From positions 1 to 32,571 of the forward strand of contig JACCZU010000161.1 of the NCBI GenBank assembly GCA_013695835.1: 32,571 nucleotides of DNA. The letters run 5' to 3'. The DNA is from Candidatus Aridivita willemsiae. Lineage in GTDB: Bacteria; Actinomycetota; CADDZG01; WHSQ01. The notes under the pieces are model-generated. The model had not been told where the DNA came from. It searched no databases and worked only from the letters and a program-made list of their open reading frames with translations. Below are positions 9,336 through 17,638 of this stretch, piece after piece (position 1 is the stretch's first letter; each line of letters opens with the position of its first letter). The position numbers and the translations under genes are program-made.

Positions 9336-10673
9336 TTACGTCCGGTCGTGGTCCGGCGCTCGTTGATGGCCAAGGGCCAACACCGCGGCCCCGATCAATC
9401 CTGCGGCCAAAGACGCGAACAAGACCCCGACCTTGGCTTCAGCAACGAGCCGGCCATCATCAAACGCGAGCGACCCCACGAAGAGAGAAACCGTGAAACC
9501 GATGCCTGCGACGATGGACGCTCCCACAACGTGCCGCCATTGCACCCCATCGGGAAGACGTCCAAGTCCCAATCTCACAGACAGCCACGTAGCACCCGAG
9601 ATGCCGACGGTCTTGCCCACAATGAGTCCGGCCACGACCCCAACCGCTACGTTCGAACTCAGGGCATCGCCGATGCTGCCTAGGCTCAAGGCAACGCCGG
9701 CATTCGCAAGGGCGAACAGCGGGATCACCAAGTAGCTCGTCCACGGATGGAGAAGGTGCTCGAGTCGCTCGGCCACCGACACAACCTCATTCGATTGCAA
9801 CTGCACCGCTCTGAGACTCTCTGCATCCGGCTCGACCGCCAATGCACTTGTCTCGTCGAGCACATCTGCGAACCCTCGGGGGTCTGTTGGGCGCGCTGGG
9901 GTGAGCAGTCCCAGAGCAGCCCCCGCGATCGTGGCGTGAGCACCGGACTCGAACGTCGCCACCCAGACCCCAACCCCGATGAGCGCGTAGATAGGGGTCC
10001 AGTAGACCCTCAGCCTGCGAAGAAGGATGACCGCGGTCAGAAGACCAGCCGCAGCGAGCAGCCAGCCGACCTCGATGCCGGCGGAGTAGAACAAAGCGAT
10101 AACCAAGATCACTCCGATGTCATCGACGATCGCGAGGCTCAGGAGAAAGACCTTGAGACCCGAAGGGATCCGATTGGACAACAGCGCCAGCACCGCGACC
10201 GCGAAGGCGATGTCTGTCGCCATCGGGATGCCCCACCCGGCGACTCCAGCGCTGCCTGCGTTGAACATGACGTAAACGAGAGCGGGAGCCATCATCCCCC
10301 CGATCGCGGCGGCTACCGGAATCATCGCTTTCCGCACATCATTCAGCTCTCCCAATACGAGCTCACGCTTGATCTCCAGACCGACCACGAAGAAGAAGAG
10401 CGCCATCAAGCCGTCGTTGATCCAATGCCGAATGTCCTGGGCGAGCTCCAGGCTTCCGAGGGCAAACCGCAGCTCCGTTCGCCATAGTGATTCGTAGGAG
10501 TTGGCGAAGGGCGAGTTCGCCCACACAAGCGCCGCCACAGTCGCACCAAGAAGAACGATCCCACCAGCCGCTTCTGTCCTGAGGAACGTCCGCAGCGGGC
10601 GAGCTATCAGACGGGGCAAGACGCGGTCACTCGACAGCCACGAGTTCCGAAGTGGGGACTTTGGGGGCGACAT
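9336..10673 (-). CDS. nhaA: Na+/H+ antiporter NhaA
   Basis: FFVVGLEIKRELVLGEL, PMATDIAFAVAVLALL, FLLSLAIVDDIGVILVIALFY, IGFTVSLFVGSLAF. Start assigned to MSPPKSPLRN at 10673. Confidence 0.95.
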   Translation of the reverse strand: MSPPKSPLRNSWLSSDRVLPRLIARPLRTFLRTEAAGGIVLLGATVAALVWANSPFANSYESLWRTELRFALGSLELAQDIRHWINDGLMALFFFVVGLEIKRELVLGELNDVRKAMIPVAAAIGGMMAPALVYVMFNAGSAGVAGWGIPMATDIAFAVAVLALLSNRIPSGLKVFLLSLAIVDDIGVILVIALFYSAGIEVGWLLAAAGLLTAVILLRRLRVYWTPIYALIGVGVWVATFESGAHATIAGAALGLLTPARPTDPRGFADVLDETSALAVEPDAESLRAVQLQSNEVVSVAERLEHLLHPWTSYLVIPLFALANAGVALSLGSIGDALSSNVAVGVVAGLIVGKTVGISGATWLSVRLGLGRLPDGVQWRHVVGASIVAGIGFTVSLFVGSLAFDDGRLVAEAKVGVLFASLAAGLIGAAVLALGHQRAPDHDRT

Positions 10674-10833
10674 CACATCTCCTGGTCCGCGCCGATACAA
10701 TCGCCGACCAGGCTTCCCGGCACACCTGACATCAGGATAGACGAGTCGGAGCAATCAGGCTTCGTGCCTCGGAAAGTCGGTGCTCACCCTCCGGCCGGCC
10801 GAGAAGTCACCTTCGCATGAGGCGACGAATCCA

Positions 10834-12351
10834 TTAGGAGAAAGCTGGGCGCTCCGACCAGCGGCCCATGTTGGCGAGCACGGGCTCGGGGTTGTCGTAG
10901 GCGTCGACGAGGAGACGGTGATAGAAGCCCTCCTCGGACGAGCGCAACCCGGCCCCTTTGTGGCGTTGACGGTAGTCCCTGAGCTCGCCGGCGCCGGAGC
11001 TCAACCCGGACACCCCGGCCAGGAGATCCACGGTTCCGCTTCCTTCGTCGAACTGCTCCTTGTCGCGCCACACTATGGCGTGGGGGAGCAGGTCCTCGAA
11101 CGCCTGGCGGAGTATCCACTTCCCTTGCGGGTAGTCCTTGGAGAGCTTGAGCTCGGCGGGGACCTTGCGCCCAAGCTCGACCGCCTCGAGATCGAGGAAG
11201 GGCACCCGGCCCTCGATCGAGTGCGCCATCGTCATGCGATCCACGCGCTGAAGGTTGATGTTGTGCAGAGAGCTAACCGAACGGTACAGCTCTTCTTGGA
11301 GCGTGGCCTCGCTTGGGATGCCCTTGTAATAGTCGTACCCGGCGAAGATCTCGTCCGCCCCTTCGCCCGTGAGCACGACCTTGACATGCTCGGCGGCAAG
11401 CCGGGAGGTGAAATAGCACGGGATGGCTGAGCGAACGAGATCTTGATCGAATGACTCGAGGTAGTAGATGATCTCGGGCAGGCAGGCCGCAACCTCGTCT
11501 GGAGTCATCACATACTCGTGATGGATGGTGTCGAGATGGCCTGCGACCACGCGTGCCGCTTCGAGGTCGTTGCTGCCCTCGACGCCAACCGCGAATGTGT
11601 GCAACTCATCGAGCTGGCTGCGCGCCAGCGCTGCGATGATGCTGCTGTCAAGTCCTCCGGACAGAAACGCCCCGACTGGAACGTCGCTCATGAGGTGTTT
11701 GATCACCACCCGCTCGATGGTTTCGCGAACCATTGCCACATAATCGGCGATGGTGCGGCCCTCGGCGTGCTTGGGCGCCGTCGCGCTCGCAAGCGAGTGG
11801 AAGGACGAGAGCCCACTCGCGGAGTCCCACACGTGGCCGGGTGGGAATTCCCTGACCTGGTCGGCCCGCGGGTCGAATGCCTTCAGCTCGGAGGCAAACA
11901 CGGTCGCATCGCCTAGCCGGCCGAGATAGAGGGGTTTGATGCCGATTGGGTCTCTCGCCACAATCAGTCTGTCCTCATCGGCAATGGCGAAGGAGTACAT
12001 GCCCTCGAGATGCCGTCCCAGGTTCGGCCCGTGCTCCTCGAAGAGGTGAAGGATGGCCTCGTTGTCGCTGCTGGTCGAGAATCCGTGGCACTGGGCAAGC
12101 TCAGGCTGGAGGGCGGGGAAGTTGTAGATCTCTCCGTTGGCCACGACCGCCCGCTTGGAGTCGTTGCTGAAGATGGGTTGCGCCCCACCATGCGGGTCCA
12201 CGATGCTGAGCCTGCGATGCCCAAGCGAAGGTGAACCGCCGGGGGCCGAATAAACGGCCTCGTCGTCCGGACCACGATGCGCCAAAGTGTCGATCATGTC
12301 TTGGACTGCGGCACCGCTTACGTCGCCGAATGCCCCCGCTATGCCGCACAA
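10834..12351 (-). CDS. asnB: Asparagine synthetase (glutamine-hydrolysing)
   Basis: MCGIAGAFG with catalytic Cys2 directly after a TTG start codon; LAHRGPDDE, RRLSIVD, NGEIYN, FLSGGLDSSIIAA, LTGEGADEIFAGYDYY. Confidence 0.92.
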   Translation of the reverse strand: MCGIAGAFGDVSGAAVQDMIDTLAHRGPDDEAVYSAPGGSPSLGHRRLSIVDPHGGAQPIFSNDSKRAVVANGEIYNFPALQPELAQCHGFSTSSDNEAILHLFEEHGPNLGRHLEGMYSFAIADEDRLIVARDPIGIKPLYLGRLGDATVFASELKAFDPRADQVREFPPGHVWDSASGLSSFHSLASATAPKHAEGRTIADYVAMVRETIERVVIKHLMSDVPVGAFLSGGLDSSIIAALARSQLDELHTFAVGVEGSNDLEAARVVAGHLDTIHHEYVMTPDEVAACLPEIIYYLESFDQDLVRSAIPCYFTSRLAAEHVKVVLTGEGADEIFAGYDYYKGIPSEATLQEELYRSVSSLHNINLQRVDRMTMAHSIEGRVPFLDLEAVELGRKVPAELKLSKDYPQGKWILRQAFEDLLPHAIVWRDKEQFDEGSGTVDLLAGVSGLSSGAGELRDYRQRHKGAGLRSSEEGFYHRLLVDAYDNPEPVLANMGRWSERPAFS

Positions 12352-12433
12352 GGTCGAGTCACCTTCTCTTTCTTCTGCCGGATGAAAAAACCTGAGGCCA
12401 AGCCTACAGGAGGGGTGGGACTGGGCCGTGTGG

Positions 12434-13273
12434 TTAGAGGTCGCCGCCTTCGTAGATGAGGCGCTCGAGCTCCTTGCGAAGCAGGCCGAGGCGCGCCTCC
12501 TTGATGAGGGGGAGCTGCCATCGCTCGCGCCGCACGCGCGTCATGTCGACATCGACTACAAGCAGGTCTTCCTCATACCTCGGAGATTCTGCGACGACCT
12601 CTCCGGAGGGATCAACGACATGCGAGCCGCCCCAGAACGACAGGCCATCTTCGGTCCCCACCCTGTTGGCGAAAACGACGTAGCACTGAAACATCACGGC
12701 GTAGAAGCGCGTTATCTCGCGCCAGTGCCGGTCGAGGTCGGCCATTCCTGGGACCTCGCCCAGGGCGCTGCTTGCCGGTATGATCAAGATCTCGGCGCCG
12801 TCTTGCACACCGACGAAGGGCAGGCTCGGCTGCCAGGCATCGTTGCAGATCAGAAGCGCCATGCGGCCCACGAGGCTGTCGAAGGCCCGCATTGACTGGC
12901 CTGGGCTAAAGTGCTTTCTCTCCTCGAAGACGCCGTAGGTCGGTAGGTAGAGCTTGCGGTGCACCTGTGCAACCCCGCCACCCTCGACGTACGCCGCGCT
13001 GTTGTAGGTCCGTAAGGAGCTGCCCTCGAGGAAGCCGAGCACGCTCGCCATGCCCGAGGTCTCGGCGGCGTAGGTCCGAAAGCGCTGGTCCTCCGGCTCC
13101 ATGTAGACGTGGTGGCCGATGCGCCCGAGCGAATAGCCGGTGAGGCTGAGCTCAGGAAAGACCACAATGGAAGCGCCCCCGGCCCGCGCCTCGAGCGCCA
13201 CCTCGGCGGCCCGGGCGAAGTTCTTGTCGAGCTCGCCGAGGGCAGGGTTGGTCTGAGCTAAAGCGATCTTCAT
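12434..13273 (-). CDS. Carbon-nitrogen hydrolase (nitrilase superfamily)
   Basis: VVFPELSLTGYS (Glu), HRKLYLPTYGVFEE (Lys), LLICNDAWQPSLP (Cys), GGSHVVDPSGEVVAES. Confidence 0.88.
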   Translation of the reverse strand: MKIALAQTNPALGELDKNFARAAEVALEARAGGASIVVFPELSLTGYSLGRIGHHVYMEPEDQRFRTYAAETSGMASVLGFLEGSSLRTYNSAAYVEGGGVAQVHRKLYLPTYGVFEERKHFSPGQSMRAFDSLVGRMALLICNDAWQPSLPFVGVQDGAEILIIPASSALGEVPGMADLDRHWREITRFYAVMFQCYVVFANRVGTEDGLSFWGGSHVVDPSGEVVAESPRYEEDLLVVDVDMTRVRRERWQLPLIKEARLGLLRKELERLIYEGGDL

Positions 13274-13384
13274 TGCGAGGTTCCCGTTAGGTGGGCTAGG
13301 TGGGCTCGTGGACGGCCGACCCGCTCAACTCGGGCGGCGTGGTCATCATACAGACCCCACCGGCGTCCCAAGGGAAGCGAGCTT

Positions 13385-13433
13385 GCTAATATGGCAACCA
13401 TAGTTGCGAATAACGCTACACAGTGATAGGGAT
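13385..13433. promoter_or_regulatory. Operator/promoter element A: GCTAATAtGGCAAC-cata-GTTGCgaataacGCTACA...ATAGGG
   Basis: Inverted repeat GGCAAC(13393-13398)-CATA-GTTGCG(13403-13408) between the divergent nitrilase and DmdA-like genes. Shares order and spacing with element C at 27072. Confidence 0.6.
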
Positions 13434-13473
13434 AAAACGCAAGTCCAACCGGCCACAGGCAAGGAGTAAAGCA

Positions 13474-14658
13474 GTGCGAGTTCCATACGACAGCCCCAGG
13501 ATCCACCTCTACACGCGCATCCGGAAGTCTCCGTATTTCTATGCGTCGCGCCGCCACGGTGTGCAGTCCTACTCGGTCTGCAACCGCATGTACCACCCCC
13601 GCCACTACGACGACCCCATCGCCGAGTACTGGAAGCTCGTGAACGACGTCACGCTGTGGGACGTCGGAGTTGAGCGCCAGGTCGAGATCACCGGGCCCGA
13701 TGCCTTCGCCCTCACCAACATGCTGACCCCGCGCGACCTCCACAAATGTGCCGTCGGCCAGTGCAAGTTCGTTCTTAACACCGACGGCGACGGCGGGATC
13801 ATCAACAACCCGGTGCTGCTTCGCCTCGGGGAGAATCATTTCTGGCTGTCCGTCGCCGACGGTGACGTGCTCCTGTGGGCCAAGGCCGTCGCCGCCGTCT
13901 CGGGCCTCAACGTAGACATCAAGGAGCCCGATGTGGCGCCCGTGCAGGTTCAGGGACCGAAGTCCAAGGACACCATGGTCGACCTCTTTGGCGACGGGAT
14001 CCTCGACCTCCGCTACTACTGGATGAGTGAGTTCGAGCTCGATGGGCTCGACGTCGTCGTGTCGCGCACCGGTTACACCGGCGAGGTCGGCTACGAGATT
14101 TACCTCCGCAACGCAAGCCGGGACGCGCTCACGCTGTGGGACAAAGTGCTCGAGGCGGGTCGGCCCCACGGGATCGCGGTGATCGGGCCGTGCCAGATCC
14201 GGCGGGTCGAGGCTGGCATCCTCAGCTACGGCTCGGACATTGCGGTGGACAACAACAAGCTCAACAACTACGGGTTCCTAAACCCCTACGAGGTCGGGCT
14301 CGATTACACGGTGAACCTCGACCAAGAGGCGGACTTCATCGGCAAAGAGGCGCTGAAGCGCATCGCCGCCGAGGGTGTTAGCCGCAAAGTGGTGGGGATC
14401 GAGCTCGAGGGGGATCCAATCATCGGCTACATCGAGGACTATCTCGCAGTGATGGACGACGCCGACGACCTCATCGGCCAGGTCTCGAGCGTCTTCTACT
14501 CGCCCAGGCTCGAGCGAAACATCGGTTATGCGCTGGTTCCGAGTGCGTACGCCGAGCTCGGCTCGAAGCTGAAGGTCAGGTCGGCCAAGGGCGACTACAC
14601 GGCGCTCGTGGTGGAGAAGCCCTTCATTGATCCACGCAAGGAGACGCCCAAGATCTGA
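13474..14658 (+). CDS. GcvT/aminomethyltransferase-family protein, DmdA-like (THF-dependent demethylase candidate)
   Basis: GTG start at 13474 with AAGGAG 7 nt upstream. LWDVGVERQVEITGPDAFALTNMLTPRDLHKCAVGQCKFVLNTDGDGGIINNPVLLRLGENHFWLSVADGDV; VQGPKSKDTM; SRTGYTGEVGYEIYL. Confidence 0.85.
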   Translation: MRVPYDSPRIHLYTRIRKSPYFYASRRHGVQSYSVCNRMYHPRHYDDPIAEYWKLVNDVTLWDVGVERQVEITGPDAFALTNMLTPRDLHKCAVGQCKFVLNTDGDGGIINNPVLLRLGENHFWLSVADGDVLLWAKAVAAVSGLNVDIKEPDVAPVQVQGPKSKDTMVDLFGDGILDLRYYWMSEFELDGLDVVVSRTGYTGEVGYEIYLRNASRDALTLWDKVLEAGRPHGIAVIGPCQIRRVEAGILSYGSDIAVDNNKLNNYGFLNPYEVGLDYTVNLDQEADFIGKEALKRIAAEGVSRKVVGIELEGDPIIGYIEDYLAVMDDADDLIGQVSSVFYSPRLERNIGYALVPSAYAELGSKLKVRSAKGDYTALVVEKPFIDPRKETPKI

Positions 14659-14671
14659 ACCGCCCGGCGCC

Positions 14672-14723
14672 GGCGGCGGTCACAGGGCCGCCACTCTGCC
14701 TGCGACGGTCACAAGACCGTCGC
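14672..14723. terminator. Two consecutive hairpins between convergent genes (candidate bidirectional terminator)
   Basis: GGCGGC-N9-GCCGCC (14672-14692) and perfect GCGACGGTC-acaa-GACCGTCGC (14702-14723). No U-tract. Confidence 0.4.
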
Positions 14724-15284
14724 GGTCGCCCGCTCGGCGGCGGTGGATGCGGTCGACGCATAGGCTTTGCCCTGCGCGCTGCGCCCGTCATCGTCGCCGG
14801 GGCCGAGGTTGATGGCAACGAGAACCGCAGCGCTGCGAGCCCCCGCCGCCGCGAGCAGAGCCGCAGCGACGGCGTCTCCCCGCAGGTTCGGGTTGCCGTT
14901 CTCGGCAAGCACGGCCGCCATGGGGCCGAGCTCGGCCGCCGCCTCTGCGACTGCAAGCGGCACGTCGGCCGCCGCCGACAACGCGGCGCCGATCAACTCT
15001 GCGCGCCGCTCTGAAGGCAGGTCCTTAAGGGGCCGGTTGGCGGCGAGAACGCGCGTGTACGCCTCTGCATCTGCTTGCGCAAGGGGTGCGGTCCTTGCTC
15101 TCAAGTCCTCGGCCCGCGCCACGAGCTCGGCCGCCCCGTCCATGTGCTCGAGGGAAAGGCGCGCGGCCATCGCGACAAGCGCCGCAGCCATGCTCACAGA
15201 TGCGGCTGTCGCCGCACCTCCGCCCGGCGCAGGCTCCCCGGACGCGATGCGGTCGAGGAAGGCGCCGAGGCTCCCGTCAAGCAA
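14709..15284 (-). CDS. fchA: Methenyltetrahydrofolate cyclohydrolase / formiminotransferase-cyclodeaminase family
   Basis: LLDGSLGAFLDRIASGEPAPGGGAATAASVSMAAALVAMAARLS, the family signature. Start uncertain (TTG at 15284 or a non-ATG start just upstream overlapping the fhs stop). Confidence 0.85.
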   Translation of the reverse strand: MLDGSLGAFLDRIASGEPAPGGGAATAASVSMAAALVAMAARLSLEHMDGAAELVARAEDLRARTAPLAQADAEAYTRVLAANRPLKDLPSERRAELIGAALSAAADVPLAVAEAAAELGPMAAVLAENGNPNLRGDAVAAALLAAAGARSAAVLVAINLGPGDDDGRSAQGKAYASTASTAAERATATVL

Positions 15285-15301
15285 GTCCGGGCCCTTTCTC
15301 G

Positions 15302-16999
15302 TCAGTAAAGCCCCACTACCTCACCGTTTTCGTCGATGTCGATCGATTCGGCGGCGGGGTGGGAGCTGAGGCCCGGCATCGTGCGCATGTCGCCCGAGAT
15401 CAGGTACACGAAGCCTGCGCCGGCCGCTGCACGCGCCTCACGCACCGGCAACGTCCATCCCGTTGGCGCTCCCTTTAGGGACGGGTCCGAGGAGATGGAG
15501 AGATGGGTCTTGGCGATACACACAGGGAGACGTCCGAGGCCCATTCGCTCGTAGGCCTCGAGGCCCCTGGCCGCCCCCGTGCTGTAATCGACCGAGCCTG
15601 CCCCGTAGACCTTGGTGCCGACGGTCTCGATCTTGTGCCGCAGGGTTGCCTCGTCCGGGTAAAGCAGCCGAAAGTCGCGCGGCTGCTCGACCGCCTCGGC
15701 GACGGCTTCTGCAAGCTCGACTGCTCCCTTGCCCCCGTCGGTGAAGTGAGTGCATACGGCCGCGCGCGTCCCCATGGTGGCGGCGATCTCCCTGACGGCG
15801 TCGTGCTCGCTTGGGTGGTCGTCGGGAAAGGCATTGATCGCTATGACCGGCTCGACCCCGTGCAGACGAATGTTTTCGATCTGCTTGCGCAAGTTGTCGG
15901 CGCCGGCGTGCACATCATCGGGGCTCTCGGCAAGAAGCCCTTCGGGAAGCGGTCTCCCGGCCGCCACGCGGTGCCGGCCCGAGTGAACCTTGAGGGCGCG
16001 CACCGTGGCAACGAGGACCGCAGCGTCGGGCTGCAGGCCCGATGCACGGCACTTGATGTTGAAGAATCGTTCGGCCCCCATGTCGGCGCCGAAGCCCGCC
16101 TCCGTGATCAAAAAGTCTCCCGTGCCCGAGCCGATGAGGTCCGCAACGATGGAGGAGTTGCCGTGGGCGATGTTTCCGAACGGCCCGGCGTGCACGAGCA
16201 CGGGGGTGTTCTCGATGGTTTGCAGGAGGTTCGGCTTGAGCGCGTCGAGCATGATCACCGTCATTGCGCCCGCTGCTTTGAGCTGCTCGGCTGTAACCGG
16301 CTCGCCGTCCATCGTCGTTCCGACGATGATGCGACCGAGGCGCGCTCGCATGTCGTCGAGTGAGGTTGCAAGGGCAAGGATGGCCATGACCTCGGATGCG
16401 GCGGTGATGTCGAAGCCCGTGGCCCGAGGGTCGCCGTCGGCGCGTCCCCCGAGGCCGGCGACGATGTTTCTCAAGTTCCGATCGTTGACGTCCATGACCC
16501 TGCGCCAGGTGATGCTGTGGGGATCGATGCCGAGATCGTTGCCCTTGTGGATGTGGTTGTCGACCATGGCGGCGAGCAGGTTGTGGGCCGCCGCAACCGC
16601 GTGCATGTCCCCTGTGAGATGGAGGTTCACCTTCTCGAAGGGCACGACCTGGCTGAAGCCGCCGCCCGCAGCCCCGCCCTTGATGCCGAAGGTCGGTCCC
16701 ATCGACGCCTGACGGATGGCGACTGTTGCGCGCTTGCCGATGTGGCTGAAGGCCTGACCAAGGCCGATGGTGGTCGTCGTCTTGCCCTCGCCAAGGGGCG
16801 TTGGAGTGATTGCAGACACGACCACGTAACGGGCGCGCGGCGCCTCGGCCGGCTCGCCGATGGCGTCGAGGGAGATCTTGGCGACGCCGTTGCCGTGCGG
16901 CTCGAGGAAGCGCTCGGCTATCCCCATGTCGCGCGCGACCTCGTTTATCGGTTTGAGCGATGCGACCCGCGCAATCTCAAGACTCGATGGAAGTGCCAT
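15302..16999 (-). CDS. fhs: Formate--tetrahydrofolate ligase
   Basis: TPLGEGKTTTTIGLGQAFSHIGKRATVAIRQASMGPTFGIKGGAAGGGFSQVVPFEKVNLHLTGDMHAV. Confidence 0.97.
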   Translation of the reverse strand: MALPSSLEIARVASLKPINEVARDMGIAERFLEPHGNGVAKISLDAIGEPAEAPRARYVVVSAITPTPLGEGKTTTTIGLGQAFSHIGKRATVAIRQASMGPTFGIKGGAAGGGFSQVVPFEKVNLHLTGDMHAVAAAHNLLAAMVDNHIHKGNDLGIDPHSITWRRVMDVNDRNLRNIVAGLGGRADGDPRATGFDITAASEVMAILALATSLDDMRARLGRIIVGTTMDGEPVTAEQLKAAGAMTVIMLDALKPNLLQTIENTPVLVHAGPFGNIAHGNSSIVADLIGSGTGDFLITEAGFGADMGAERFFNIKCRASGLQPDAAVLVATVRALKVHSGRHRVAAGRPLPEGLLAESPDDVHAGADNLRKQIENIRLHGVEPVIAINAFPDDHPSEHDAVREIAATMGTRAAVCTHFTDGGKGAVELAEAVAEAVEQPRDFRLLYPDEATLRHKIETVGTKVYGAGSVDYSTGAARGLEAYERMGLGRLPVCIAKTHLSISSDPSLKGAPTGWTLPVREARAAAGAGFVYLISGDMRTMPGLSSHPAAESIDIDENGEVVGLY

Positions 17000-17638
17000 C
17001 TAAACCCCTCTCATTTCTGTAGATGTGTAACCGTCCACCTCAATGCCGAACTCGGCGCCCGCATCGAGCAACGCGCCGAACAAATAGCTTCCATATGACC
17101 GCTCGCAGTGCACGAGGTAGGAAGGCACACCACTTCTGTCGTCCCTTACGACGTCGGTGATTACCTTTGCCACCGAGCTGCGAAAGACGGCGCTGTTGGG
17201 CGACACGGCGTTGCCGAGATCGACGGCACAGAGCTTCGAAAGCAGAGGCCGAGCCGCTGCCCCCGTAAGCCGCATAAGTGTCCGTCCGTGGGTCACATCG
17301 AGCGCGCTGACGAGCTCCCGCTCGCCGCTAAGGTCTTCGACGGCGCCGACGAGGGCCCGCCCGCTTCCATGGGGCCCGAACAGCGTCCACTCGTCCGGGC
17401 CAGAACCGGTCACGAGCACCCCATCGGGGTTGGTACCGGCGCGCCCGAACGGGGTGCCGAGCCACCGCCCCACCGCCCCGTCCGGAGCGGCACGGACAAG
17501 GATCTTGGCAAGCGGCATGCAGTCGACGAGTGTCAGCCCGGCGCCGCTCCTGCGGCCGCTCACCTCCCAGCCGTCCACGACACTCGGTGGCTCGGCGGGG
17601 GTGATGGGGCTCCTTGCGATGACGGCGGGCTCAGCCAT
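17000..17638 (-). CDS. soxG: Sarcosine oxidase gamma subunit
   Basis: Position downstream of soxA; SGPDEWTLFGP, ALDVTHGRTLMRLTGAAARPLLSKLCAVDL, DRSGVPSYLVHCERSYGSYLFGALLDAGAEFG. Confidence 0.88.
   Translation of the reverse strand: MAEPAVIARSPITPAEPPSVVDGWEVSGRRSGAGLTLVDCMPLAKILVRAAPDGAVGRWLGTPFGRAGTNPDGVLVTGSGPDEWTLFGPHGSGRALVGAVEDLSGERELVSALDVTHGRTLMRLTGAAARPLLSKLCAVDLGNAVSPNSAVFRSSVAKVITDVVRDDRSGVPSYLVHCERSYGSYLFGALLDAGAEFGIEVDGYTSTEMRGV

Noticed and set aside
15503-16363. 286-aa plus-strand ORF over fhs
   Set aside because: Antisense to the strongly recognised fhs coding sequence.
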